Assembly (NCBI RefSeq): GCF_024519455.1
Contig: NZ_JALJRY010000008.1
Span: 132,132 to 196,131, forward strand
Source of the DNA: Streptomyces sp. STR69
Lineage (GTDB): Bacteria > Actinomycetota > Actinomycetes > Streptomycetales > Streptomycetaceae
Length of the DNA: 64,000 nt
Direction of reading: 5' to 3'
Shown: in pieces, positions 1 through 7,745 of the stretch
How positions within the stretch are numbered: the stretch's first letter is position 1
How the letters are laid out: the number at the start of each line of letters is the position of its first letter
Program-made: the position numbers and the translations under genes
The notes under the pieces: generated by a model
What the model saw: the letters and a program-made list of their open reading frames with translations, nothing else
Databases searched by the model: none
What the model was told of the DNA's origin: nothing

Positions 1-214
1 GGAGCGACAGCTTCACGGCTCTGTCCGCGCCGCCCGTGCAGAGCAGGCCCGCCGTGAACAGCAGGGAGTCACCGGGGAGGAAGAACCCGATCAGCAGCCC
101 CGTCTCGGCGAACATCACCACGCCGACCCCCAGCGCACCGAAGGCGGCCAGCAGCGACTTGGCGTCCAGCACGTTCACGGCGAGCTGGGACGCCAGGTCC
201 AAGGGTGTGGTCAT
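1..214 (-). CDS. DedA family membrane protein (5' part only)
   Basis: Only the first 71 codons are in the window; the rest lies to the left. The start is the ATG at 214-212. The visible protein begins MTTPLDLASQLAVNVLDAKS and continues with a hydrophobic stretch containing FAETGLLIGFFLPGDSLLF, the typical N-terminal signature of the DedA/SNARE-associated family (acidic residue in the first membrane hairpin, then GxFLPGDSLL). Family members are inner-membrane proteins linked to lipid flipping and membrane homeostasis; the substrate of this one cannot be told. It is divergent from the iron-uptake operon, and two tandem inverted repeats lie just upstream of its start. Confidence 0.85.
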   Translation of the reverse strand, partial: MTTPLDLASQLAVNVLDAKSLLAAFGALGVGVVMFAETGLLIGFFLPGDSLLFTAGLLCTGGADRAVKLSL

Positions 215-240
215 CGTCGTGAGCCCCTTCGCCGGTGTGT

Positions 241-277
241 GACTACAAATCTGTAGACGGTCTACTGAACTGTAGAC
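241..277. promoter_or_regulatory. Two tandem inverted repeats upstream of dedA (putative operator)
   Basis: Two 18-bp inverted repeats, 241-258 (GACTACAAATCTGTAGAC) and 260-277 (GTCTACTGAACTGTAGAC), share the frame GnCTAC...CTGTAGAC, with centres 19 bp apart. They start 27 bp upstream of the dedA-like start, so they probably bind a dimeric repressor side by side. CTACA/TGTAG half sites recall BlaI/MecI-type operators, but the spacing differs and no regulator gene is adjacent, so the regulator is unknown. Confidence 0.55.
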
Positions 278-371
278 GATCGCGACCCGCGAGGAGTTCC
301 GCACTTTTGCCCGGTCGTTGCCGATTCATGACTGACGGACTACATGCATGTCGTCATGATGGTCCGCGAAG

Positions 372-390
372 TAAGGCATGCCTTCACTAA
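372..390. promoter_or_regulatory. Putative iron box (DtxR/DmdR1 type)
   Basis: TAAGGCATGCCTTCACTAA agrees at 11 of 19 positions with the published Streptomyces iron box TTAGGTTAGGCTCACCTAA and holds a perfect 12-bp palindrome AAGGCATGCCTT (373-384). It lies 20 bp before the iron permease start and just ahead of its ribosome binding site, where a DmdR1-type repressor would block the operon when iron is plentiful. The match is partial, so this is a reasoned prediction. Confidence 0.5.
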
Positions 391-410
391 CCCAGGAGGG
401 GTCGCACCCA

Positions 411-2447
411 ATGTGGGACGACGCGTTTCCGAGCTTTCTGATCGGGCTGAGGGAGGGACTGGAAGCGGGACTCATCGTCTCGATCCTGGTCGCCACCCTC
501 GTCCGCGCCGACGCCAAATCCCGCCTGCCGCAGGTGTGGACAGGTGTGCTGGCCGCGATCGCCCTCGCACTGAGCTTCGGCGCCGTGCTCACGTTCACCG
601 CGGCGAACCTCTCCGCCACCGCCCAGGAAGCGTTCGGCGGAGTGCTCAGCGTGATCGCCGTCGCGTTCGTCACCGCGATGGTGTTCTGGATGCGCCGCTC
701 GGCCCGCACCTTCTCCGGCGAGATCAGGGAGAAGGTGACCGGCGCGCTCGGCATGGGCGCGGGCGTCCTGATGCTCACCTCGTTCCTCGCGGTGGGCCGC
801 GAAGGCCTGGAGACGGCCCTCTTCCTGTGGACCACCGCCCGCGCGGCCGGCGAGTCCTCCGGCCCCCTCACCGGCGCGGCCATCGGCCTCGTCCTCGCGG
901 CGGGCCTGTGCTGGGGCCTGTACCGCCGGGTTCTCCGGATCAACCTGACGAAGTTCTTCACCGCCACCGGCGTCGTCCTCGTCGTCATCGCCGCCGGTGT
1001 CCTCGGCTACGGTCTGCGTGACCTCCAGGAGGGCGGTGTCCTGCCCGGCCTGACCACGTACGCCTTCGACCTCAGCGGCAGCGTCGACGCCGGCTCCTGG
1101 TACAGCACCCTCGTCCAGGGTGTGTTCAACCTGATGCCCACGATGACCTGGCTCCAGGTGGTGGGCTACGTCGGCTATCTCGCCGTGGTCCTGCCCCTGT
1201 TCGTGCGCGGAGTGCGGGTCAGGACGCCGGAACCGGAGCCCGTACCGAAGCCGGCGCCCGCACCGGAGGCCGTGTCGTCCCCGCGCCACCGCCCCGTCTG
1301 GGTGGTCCCCGTCGCCGTGGTCGCCGTACCCGCCGTCGTGGCCGGGCTCGTTGTCGCGTTCGCCCGCCCCAAGCCCGCGCGTTCCGAGACGGTCGCCGTC
1401 TCCGAGACGGAGTGCGGCAAGGGCTTCACCGCGCCCGACACCGGACGCCAGACCTTCCGGATGCACAACACCGGCGACAAGACGTCCGAGGTGTACCTCA
1501 TCGACCCGGCCTCGGGCGCGGTCTACGGCGAGGTCGAGGGCATAGCGCCGGGCACCACCCGGGATCTGGTCGCCACCGTCGCGGGCGGCTCGTACGCCTG
1601 GCGCTGCGTCCCCACCGGCGCGAAGGCCGTCACCTCGGCCACCGTGCACGTCAGCGGTGGGGGAGGGACGGTGAAGGCGGTCGTCCCCGTCTCCGAGAAC
1701 GACCTCGCCGCGCCGCTCAAGGCCTACAAGGTGTACGTCGACCAGGGCCTGGCCACGCTCGAAACCCAGACCCGGCAGCTCGGCGCCGACATCGCGGGCA
1801 ACCATCTCGACAAGGCGCGCACCGCCTGGCTGACCGCGCACCGCACCTACTCCTCACTCGGTGCCGCCTACGGAACCTTCGAGGACTTCGACCAGAAGAT
1901 CAACGGCCGGTCCGACGGGCTGGCCGGGGGAGTCGACGACAAGGACTTCGCGGGCTTCCACCGCATCGAGTACGGGCTGTGGCACGGGCAGTCGGCGGGC
2001 GAGCTGAAGGTGCCCGCGCAGCAACTCGCCACCGCCGTCGTGGGGTTGAGGAAGGCGTTCCCCACCCAGGACTTCGACCCGGGCGACCTCCCGCTGCGGG
2101 CCCACGAAATCCTGGAGAACGCCCTGCAGTTCGAGCTGACCGGCGACACCGACGAGGGCAGCGGGACCAACCTCGCGACCGTCGACAGCAACCTCGCAGG
2201 CACCCGTGAACTCCTCACCGTACTCAGGCCGTTGTTGACCAAGGAGTCCACGACGCTGCTCCCGACCGTCGACGCCGCCGTGGCCCGGCTGCAGAAGCTG
2301 CTCGACTCGGCGCACCACGGCGGCAGTTGGACCCCCGTCGAGCAGCTGAGCCAGCCGGACAGGGCTCGACTCAACGGTGCCACCGGGCAGTTGCTGGAGG
2401 ATCTGGCCCCGGTGCCGGACCTGCTGGAGATCAGGAAGTCCGCCTGA
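411..2447 (+). CDS. efeU: Fused iron permease EfeU-EfeO (FTR1 permease + cupredoxin + M75 domain)
   Basis: A 678-residue protein combining two parts of the EfeUOB iron uptake system. Residues 1-270 form an FTR1-type membrane permease with two REGLE motifs (about 14-18 and 130-134), which move iron in the family. After a Pro-rich linker and another membrane helix (about 295-318) come a cupredoxin-like domain (about 330-420) and a C-terminal M75/EfeO domain with the metal-binding HxxE motif HRIE at 517-520. In E. coli EfeU and EfeO are separate; here EfeO is tethered to the membrane by fusion. The ATG at 411 is chosen because AGGAGGGG ends 10 bases upstream; an in-frame ATG at 378 lacks such a site and sits in the iron box. 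The stop overlaps the first possible efeB start (ATGA). Confidence 0.9.
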   Translation: MWDDAFPSFLIGLREGLEAGLIVSILVATLVRADAKSRLPQVWTGVLAAIALALSFGAVLTFTAANLSATAQEAFGGVLSVIAVAFVTAMVFWMRRSARTFSGEIREKVTGALGMGAGVLMLTSFLAVGREGLETALFLWTTARAAGESSGPLTGAAIGLVLAAGLCWGLYRRVLRINLTKFFTATGVVLVVIAAGVLGYGLRDLQEGGVLPGLTTYAFDLSGSVDAGSWYSTLVQGVFNLMPTMTWLQVVGYVGYLAVVLPLFVRGVRVRTPEPEPVPKPAPAPEAVSSPRHRPVWVVPVAVVAVPAVVAGLVVAFARPKPARSETVAVSETECGKGFTAPDTGRQTFRMHNTGDKTSEVYLIDPASGAVYGEVEGIAPGTTRDLVATVAGGSYAWRCVPTGAKAVTSATVHVSGGGGTVKAVVPVSENDLAAPLKAYKVYVDQGLATLETQTRQLGADIAGNHLDKARTAWLTAHRTYSSLGAAYGTFEDFDQKINGRSDGLAGGVDDKDFAGFHRIEYGLWHGQSAGELKVPAQQLATAVVGLRKAFPTQDFDPGDLPLRAHEILENALQFELTGDTDEGSGTNLATVDSNLAGTRELLTVLRPLLTKESTTLLPTVDAAVARLQKLLDSAHHGGSWTPVEQLSQPDRARLNGATGQLLEDLAPVPDLLEIRKSA

Positions 2448-3775
2448 TGAGCAGCGAGAACACGAGCAGTACCGAGAACAGCCGTAGTGAAGGGAACCGT
2501 CCGATGTCCACTGCCGAAACCCCGGGCTGCCCGGCCGGAGCCGGCCGTCGCTCCTTCGTCCGGACGGCGCTCGGTGCCGGGGCCGCCGGAGCGGTGCTGG
2601 CCGGCGGGGCGTTCGCGCTCGCCGAGACCGGCGGCACGGCCCAGGCACAGGCCGCGGACACCACGAACGCGGCGAAGGTGCCCTTCCACGGTACCCACCA
2701 GGCAGGCATCCTCACCCCCGCGCCGGCCGCCGCGACCTTCGTCTCCCTCGACGTGATCGCCGACAACCGCGCCGAACTGGCCGACCTGCTGCGCACGATC
2801 ACCGAACGGGCCCGCTTCCTCACCTCCGGCGGCACCCCCGCCGACCTGGGCGTGGGCGCGCCGCCCGCCGACAACGGCATCCTCGGACCCGAGGTCCCCG
2901 CCGACGCCCTCACGGTGACCGTCGGCGTCGGTGCCTCCCTCTTCGACGACCGCTACGGCCTCGCCAAGGCCAGGCCGAGCCGGCTGACCCCCATGAAGAC
3001 GTTCCCGAACGACAACCTGCGCGCCGCCGAGTGCCACGGCGACCTGTCGCTCCAGGTGTGCGGCGCCCGCCAGGACACGGTGCTGCACGCGCTGCGCGAC
3101 ATCGCCCGGCACACCCGCGGCGGCATGCAGATCAAGTGGCGTGTCGACGGCTTCCAGAACACCCCGCGCCCCACCGGCGCCCAACGCAACCTGCTCGGCT
3201 TCAAGGACGGCATCGCCAACCCCGACGTGAAGTCCGCCCGCGAGACCGACCGGCTGATCTGGGTCGGCGCCGGACAGGGCGAGCCCGCCTGGGCCAGCGG
3301 CGGCAGCTACCAGGTGATCCGGATCATCCGCATGCTGGTCGAGTTCTGGGACCGGGTCTCGCTGAGCGAACAGGAGCTGATGTTCGGCCGCCGCAAGGAC
3401 ACCGGCGCCCCGCTGGACGGCGCCAAGGAGACGGACATCCCGCACTACGCGAAGGATCCGAAGGGCACGGCGATCCCGCTCGACGCCCATATCCGTCTCG
3501 CCAACCCGCGCACCGCGGCCACCGACACCTCGCGCATCCTGCGCCGCGGCTACAACTACGACCGGGGCATCGACACCGTCGGCAACCTCGACATGGGCCT
3601 GGTCTTCTGCTGCTACCAGCAGGACGTGAAGCGGCAGTTCGAGGCGACCCAGACCCGGCTGATCGACGAACCCCTCGTCGACTACATCTCCCCGACGGGT
3701 GGCGGCTATTTCTACGCGCTGCCCGGTGTGCGGGACGCCAAGGACTGGCTCGGACGGGGTCTGCTGGCGACCTGA
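2447..3775 (+). CDS. efeB: EfeB, Tat-exported DyP-type heme peroxidase
   Basis: A deferrochelatase/peroxidase of the DyP family, third component of the EfeUOB iron uptake system. The N-terminus carries a twin-arginine signal (RRSFVRT followed by an Ala/Gly-rich hydrophobic stretch), so the folded heme protein should cross by the Tat route. The DyP signature GFKDG with its catalytic Asp is present (near 3200). The family oxidises Fe(II) or releases iron from heme outside the cell and hands it to EfeO/EfeU, which fits the gene directly upstream. Two starts are possible: ATG 2447, overlapping the efeU stop, or ATG 2504, preceded by GAAGGGA and closer to the Tat motif. I annotate the coupled start but the shorter form is just as likely. 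Confidence 0.9.
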   Translation: MSSENTSSTENSRSEGNRPMSTAETPGCPAGAGRRSFVRTALGAGAAGAVLAGGAFALAETGGTAQAQAADTTNAAKVPFHGTHQAGILTPAPAAATFVSLDVIADNRAELADLLRTITERARFLTSGGTPADLGVGAPPADNGILGPEVPADALTVTVGVGASLFDDRYGLAKARPSRLTPMKTFPNDNLRAAECHGDLSLQVCGARQDTVLHALRDIARHTRGGMQIKWRVDGFQNTPRPTGAQRNLLGFKDGIANPDVKSARETDRLIWVGAGQGEPAWASGGSYQVIRIIRMLVEFWDRVSLSEQELMFGRRKDTGAPLDGAKETDIPHYAKDPKGTAIPLDAHIRLANPRTAATDTSRILRRGYNYDRGIDTVGNLDMGLVFCCYQQDVKRQFEATQTRLIDEPLVDYISPTGGGYFYALPGVRDAKDWLGRGLLAT

Positions 3776-3830
3776 CCAGGTATTTTCCTCCCCCTTGACC
3801 AAGACCTGCCGTGGGCTTTGCCGACCGTTA

Positions 3831-3847
3831 CTGCGAATGGGTTGCAG
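3831..3847. promoter_or_regulatory. Putative Nur (nickel Fur) box
   Basis: CTGCGAATGGGTTGCAG fits the Streptomyces Nur consensus tTGCaa-N5-ttGCAA at all the strong positions (TGC, then TTGCA after five bases). It lies 63 bp upstream of a nickel/cobalt permease gene, exactly the target expected for nickel-dependent repression by Nur. Context and match support each other; binding has not been shown. Confidence 0.6.
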
Positions 3848-3909
3848 GTACGGGAGGATGGCACGAGGTTGCAGTCCGCGACCGCGTCCCCGGCAGAAAG
3901 ACCCCCTTG

Positions 3910-5073
3910 ATGACGGCCGCCCCCGAGTCCACCCCGACCCTCCCCGCCACGGCCGCGACCTCGCGGCCGTCGGTCTGGTACCGCGTCCGTACGTCCATGA
4001 CGCGGCAGGAGTGGACCAGGGTCGGCGGGATGGCCGGCTTCATCCTGGCGCTGCATGTGATCGGCTGGTTCACGCTCGTGTGGATCGTCGCGCCGGGGCA
4101 CTACAGCGTCGGCGAGAAGTCCTTCGGCATAGGCATGGGCGTGACCGCGTACACGCTCGGCATGCGGCACGCGTTCGACGCGGACCACATCGCGGCCATC
4201 GACAACACGACCCGCAAGCTGATGAGCGAGGGGAAGCGGCCCCTGTCGGTGGGCTTCTGGTTCTCGCTCGGCCACTCCAGCATCGTCTTCGGCCTGACGC
4301 TCCTGCTCTCCCTCGGCGTCAAGGCACTCGCGGGCCCGGTCCGAGACGACAACTCCCAACTCCACGACGTCACTGGCCTCATCGGTACGACCGTCTCGGG
4401 CACCTTCCTCTACGTCATCGCCGGCATCAACCTCGTCATCCTGGCCGGCATCTGGAAGGTGTTCCGTCAGATGCGCTCGGGCGACTTCGACGAGGCCGCC
4501 CTGGAGGAGCACCTGAACAACCGGGGCTTCATGAACCGCATCCTGGGCCGCTTCATGAAGTCCATCACCAAGTCCTGGCAGATGTATCCGCTGGGCCTGC
4601 TGTTCGGCCTGGGCTTCGACACCGCGACCGAGATCGCGCTGCTGGTCCTCGCGGGCTCGGGCGCCGCGTCCGGCCTGCCCTGGTACGCGATCCTGTGCCT
4701 GCCGGTCCTGTTCGCCGCGGGCATGTCGCTGCTCGACACGATCGACGGCACGTTCATGAACTTCGCCTACGGCTGGGCCTTCTCCAAGCCGGTCCGCAAG
4801 GTCTACTACAACCTCACGATCACCGGTCTGTCCGTCGCCGTCGCGCTGATCATCGGCACGGTCGAACTCCTGGGCCTGTTCGCCGAGAAGCTCGACCTGC
4901 ACGGCTTCTTCTGGGACTGGATCGCGGGCCTCGACCTCAACGTCATCGGCTTCGTCATCGTCGGCCTCTTCTTCGCGACCTGGGCCGTGGCCCTGCTGGT
5001 CTGGAAGTTCGGCCGGATCGAGGACAAGTGGACGGCGGGCCTGGCCCAGTCGGCGGAGCAGCCCACAGAGTAG
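3910..5073 (+). CDS. NiCoT-family nickel/cobalt permease (HoxN/NixA type)
   Basis: A 387-residue inner-membrane transporter of the NiCoT family, which takes up Ni2+ or Co2+ with high affinity for urease, hydrogenase, Ni-SOD or cobalamin. The family signature RHAFDADHIAAIDN lies in the second helix, followed by LGHSS and later GFDTATEIALL, all typical of NixA/HoxN. About eight hydrophobic helices are visible with a charged loop in the middle. The ATG at 3910 is chosen because earlier codons encode a non-conserved extension overlapping the Nur box. Whether nickel or cobalt is preferred cannot be read from the sequence, but the Nur-like operator points to nickel. The gene converges with the next one, only 4 bp between stops. 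Confidence 0.9.
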   Translation: MTAAPESTPTLPATAATSRPSVWYRVRTSMTRQEWTRVGGMAGFILALHVIGWFTLVWIVAPGHYSVGEKSFGIGMGVTAYTLGMRHAFDADHIAAIDNTTRKLMSEGKRPLSVGFWFSLGHSSIVFGLTLLLSLGVKALAGPVRDDNSQLHDVTGLIGTTVSGTFLYVIAGINLVILAGIWKVFRQMRSGDFDEAALEEHLNNRGFMNRILGRFMKSITKSWQMYPLGLLFGLGFDTATEIALLVLAGSGAASGLPWYAILCLPVLFAAGMSLLDTIDGTFMNFAYGWAFSKPVRKVYYNLTITGLSVAVALIIGTVELLGLFAEKLDLHGFFWDWIAGLDLNVIGFVIVGLFFATWAVALLVWKFGRIEDKWTAGLAQSAEQPTE

Positions 5074-5077
5074 GCCG

Positions 5078-6037
5078 TCAGGTCCGGACGCCCACATCCT
5101 TGCGCCACTTCACGATCTGCTTCTCGGCGTCCCCGGTGTACGACCAGGGAGTCGGCGTCGCCCGACGCCCCAGCATGCCGAGAACGGCCGCCGCCACGTC
5201 TTTCGTCCCCGCGTAACAGGCCGCGTGAGCAAGGTAGTTGACGTCGCGGAGTTCGCCGGGCGGGATCGCGCCCTCCTCGCGGGCCGCGATCCAGCGCTGC
5301 CAGGTCCGGCGTACGTCGCTGACGGCGCCGTCGTGCGTCCAGTGCTGGCCGAGGCCCACGGCGGCCTGCCTGCCCTTGGCCGCGTCGAGGATGTAGCGGT
5401 ACTCCTCGACCCGCGCGTACTGCACCAACACGGGCAGCGCGCAGCCGGGCGGTGCCACGCCCGCCGCGTCGCGGGCGAAGTCGTACATCAGGCCGTGGCT
5501 GCCGTGCCAGCGGGAGGAGTAGTAGTGGAGGACCTGGAGGTGACCCTCGACGCTGTAGGGGTCGCGCCGGTGCAACTCGTCCCACCAGCGGGCGAGTTCC
5601 TGCCGCCGTACGCCCGCCGGATAGAGGCGGGCGACGGAGATCAGGGAGATCCACGGCGTGGGGTCGTCCGGGTACGTCTCGGCGGCCTGGAGGCAGGCCA
5701 TGACGGCGCCGTCGATGCGGTTGCGGTCGATGGGCACGCCCCGGCCCGCCGCGATGGCCAGGTTGAAGGCCCGGGCCGTCTCCGTGGCCGCCCGCAGCGT
5801 GAGCGCGTCGCCGCTGCCGGGCTCGGCGGCCAGCCAGGACTCCACCGTCGAACTGCTCGCGCAGGCCTGTGCGAGCATCCGGACGCGGTGGCCGCGGGCG
5901 AGCCAGTGCGCGCCGGTGTTCCGCAGCAGGTCCCGCAGGCCCTGCCAGCGGCCGATGACGATGTCCTGGCGTGCGGAACTGAGGGGCGCGTCCCCGCAGT
6001 CGGGGTCGAAGTCGGGGGTGAAGCGGTCTCGCGCCAT
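5078..6037 (-). CDS. Conserved hypothetical protein, helical-repeat-like
   Basis: A 319-residue soluble protein with no signal peptide or membrane segment that I do not recognise. The sequence is rich in Ala, Leu, Trp and Tyr with helix-forming stretches resembling TPR-type repeats (for example around AVMACLQAAETYPDDPTPW), so a helical scaffold is possible. It starts 10 bp after the stop of the permease gene upstream on the same strand, so the two are probably co-transcribed and may be linked in function. No catalytic motif is evident. Confidence 0.75.
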   Translation of the reverse strand: MARDRFTPDFDPDCGDAPLSSARQDIVIGRWQGLRDLLRNTGAHWLARGHRVRMLAQACASSSTVESWLAAEPGSGDALTLRAATETARAFNLAIAAGRGVPIDRNRIDGAVMACLQAAETYPDDPTPWISLISVARLYPAGVRRQELARWWDELHRRDPYSVEGHLQVLHYYSSRWHGSHGLMYDFARDAAGVAPPGCALPVLVQYARVEEYRYILDAAKGRQAAVGLGQHWTHDGAVSDVRRTWQRWIAAREEGAIPPGELRDVNYLAHAACYAGTKDVAAAVLGMLGRRATPTPWSYTGDAEKQIVKWRKDVGVRT

Positions 6038-6047
6038 CGGGTGCCCC

Positions 6048-7520
6048 TCAGAAGTCCGTCGGGAGACCCTGGTGGACCCGGGACTGTTCGGGCACGAAGT
6101 CGTCCGGGACGTAGTCCGTCACCACGGTGTGGGTGGCGTCGAGACGCGCGGGCCGGTAGTAGTCGCTGCCCTGCTTCCAGTACCAGAGCATCGGGATCAG
6201 GCCCACGGCAAGGCCGCCGATGCCGATGGTGATCGCGGCGGTGCTCAGGCTGCTCAGCGACTCGGCGAAGATCCAGAACATGAACAGGGCGCCGAACAGC
6301 GGCCACAGCCCGCCGAAGAGGAAGTTCCCCGCCGACTTGAACAGCATCTTGCGGTAGGCGACGACCACCGCGAGGCCCGCAAGGCCGTAGTACACGGCGA
6401 TCTGCAGGCCGATCGCCGAGATCGCGTCGGCGAGGATGTCGCCCACCGAACCGAGCGCGTTGGAGGCGATGAACATCGCCAGCGCCACCCCGCCGACCAC
6501 GACGATCGCCACCCACGGCGTGTTCCAGGTGCGGTGCACCCGGCCCAGCGCGGACGGCATCGTACGGTCGCGGCCCATCGCGAACAGCGACCGCGTGACC
6601 TGGATGAGCGTGGTCTCCAGGGTGGCGATGGTGGACAGCATCACGGCCACGATCAGCAACTTGCCGCCCCAGCCGGGCCAGATCTCGTCGCCGAGCACGG
6701 CCAGCACATTGGCGTCGTTGCTCTCGATCTGCCGCGAGGACAGGATGACGTTCACCGCGATGGTGAACACCTCGAAGAGCAGGAAGACGATGCCGACACC
6801 GATCAGGCCCGCGAGTCCGGTCGTACGACGGCTGTTGCGGGTCTCCTCGCTGAGGTTGCTGGTGACGTCCCAACCCCAGTAGTAGAACGCGGCGATGAGC
6901 GCGCCCGACGCGAAGCCGGACACCCCGTCGAAGTGGCTGAAGCCCAGCCAGGACCAGTCGAAGACGCGGGCGTTGTCGGTGTGGACGAGGGCGAACACCG
7001 CGAACAGCGCGAGGATCCCCAGCTCCACGCCGGACATGACGAGCTGGGCGCGGACCGTGAGCCGTGCGCCGCCGAGCACCACGAGCAGCATGATCACGAA
7101 CCAGGCCGCGCCGACGACCGTCGACAACGCCGTGTTGTCCGCGAGGCTTTGATCGAAGAGGGACAGGGTCATCGACCCGGCGGGCAGTGATCCGGCGACC
7201 ATGAAGATGGTCGCGGAGATCACCAGGGCCCAGCCGCTGATGAAGCCCAGAAAGGGGTGCAGGGTGCGCCCCACCCAGGAGTAACTGGCGCCCGCGTTCA
7301 CATCGATACGGCCGAGATAGCTGAAGGCCAGCGCGATGCCCAGCATGGGTATCGCGCAGTAGAGGAGGGCGGCCGGACTGGCCAGCCCCACCGCGCCGAC
7401 CAGGACCGCGGTGGTCGCCGCGATCGAGTACGCCGGGGCGCTGCCCGCCACGGCCATCACCACGGTGTCGAACGTACCGAGGGCGTTGGCCTGCAGCCCT
7501 CTGCCCCTGTTGTTGCTCAT
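6048..7520 (-). CDS. APC-superfamily amino acid/polyamine permease
   Basis: A 490-residue secondary transporter of the amino acid-polyamine-organocation family. The N-terminal region (MAVAGSAPAYSIAATTAVLV, then NAGASYSWVGR) matches the first helix with its helix-breaking small residues and the conserved Gly-Ala-Ser-Tyr segment of APC permeases; about 12 hydrophobic segments follow. The ATG at 7520 is preceded by GGAAAG and is more plausible than the upstream in-frame start at 7619. It heads a two-gene unit with the hypothetical gene 10 bp downstream. A sigma-70-like promoter with an overlapping inverted repeat is upstream. The substrate is not predictable; amino acids or putrescine-type amines are usual for the family. 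Confidence 0.88.
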   Translation of the reverse strand: MSNNRGRGLQANALGTFDTVVMAVAGSAPAYSIAATTAVLVGAVGLASPAALLYCAIPMLGIALAFSYLGRIDVNAGASYSWVGRTLHPFLGFISGWALVISATIFMVAGSLPAGSMTLSLFDQSLADNTALSTVVGAAWFVIMLLVVLGGARLTVRAQLVMSGVELGILALFAVFALVHTDNARVFDWSWLGFSHFDGVSGFASGALIAAFYYWGWDVTSNLSEETRNSRRTTGLAGLIGVGIVFLLFEVFTIAVNVILSSRQIESNDANVLAVLGDEIWPGWGGKLLIVAVMLSTIATLETTLIQVTRSLFAMGRDRTMPSALGRVHRTWNTPWVAIVVVGGVALAMFIASNALGSVGDILADAISAIGLQIAVYYGLAGLAVVVAYRKMLFKSAGNFLFGGLWPLFGALFMFWIFAESLSSLSTAAITIGIGGLAVGLIPMLWYWKQGSDYYRPARLDATHTVVTDYVPDDFVPEQSRVHQGLPTDF

Positions 7521-7666
7521 GGATGCGCTGCTTTCCGTCTTGCACGACGTGCGGAGTTGAGCGGACCGGCCCCGGACCCGGAGAGGGGTGGCCTCGGGTC
7601 GAGTGGCCGGTCGGAACAACAGATAGGGAATGGCGGATACCGCTTAACCGCTGCGTCGGCGGACGG

Positions 7667-7687
7667 TCACACCGTGTGTGGGTGTGA
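7667..7687. promoter_or_regulatory. Inverted repeat at predicted transcription start of the permease unit
   Basis: TCACACC, seven bases, GGTGTGA: perfect 7-bp arms. It lies between the sthA stop and the permease start, directly downstream of the predicted -10 box (7687-7692), so it could be an operator or a hairpin at the very 5' end of the permease mRNA. It could also terminate sthA transcription, but there is no T tract. Confidence 0.4.
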
Positions 7688-7715
7688 TGATAGCCGTAGC
7701 TCTTGACCTTTCAAG
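7687..7715 (-). promoter_or_regulatory. Predicted housekeeping promoter of the APC permease unit, with overlapping inverted repeat
   Basis: On the minus strand TTGAAA (7714-7709) and TATCAT (7692-7687) are separated by 16 bp, a good match to a HrdB-type promoter. The -35 box lies inside an inverted repeat CTTGACCTTTCAAG (7702-7715), suggesting repression by a dimeric regulator that covers the -35. Confidence 0.55.
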
Positions 7716-7745
7716 ATTGACCAGCGAGTAATCTCCTGTGAACGA

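Noticed and set aside
3781..3909. Cobalamin riboswitch before the nickel/cobalt permease
   Set aside because: The leader is only about 130 bases and I see no B12-box-like GCCACTG element; the Nur-like box explains the region better.
5641..7545. Minus-strand open frame of 634 codons
   Set aside because: Out-of-frame shadow of the APC permease and the hypothetical gene on the same strand; Arg/Pro/Gly-rich, low-complexity translation.
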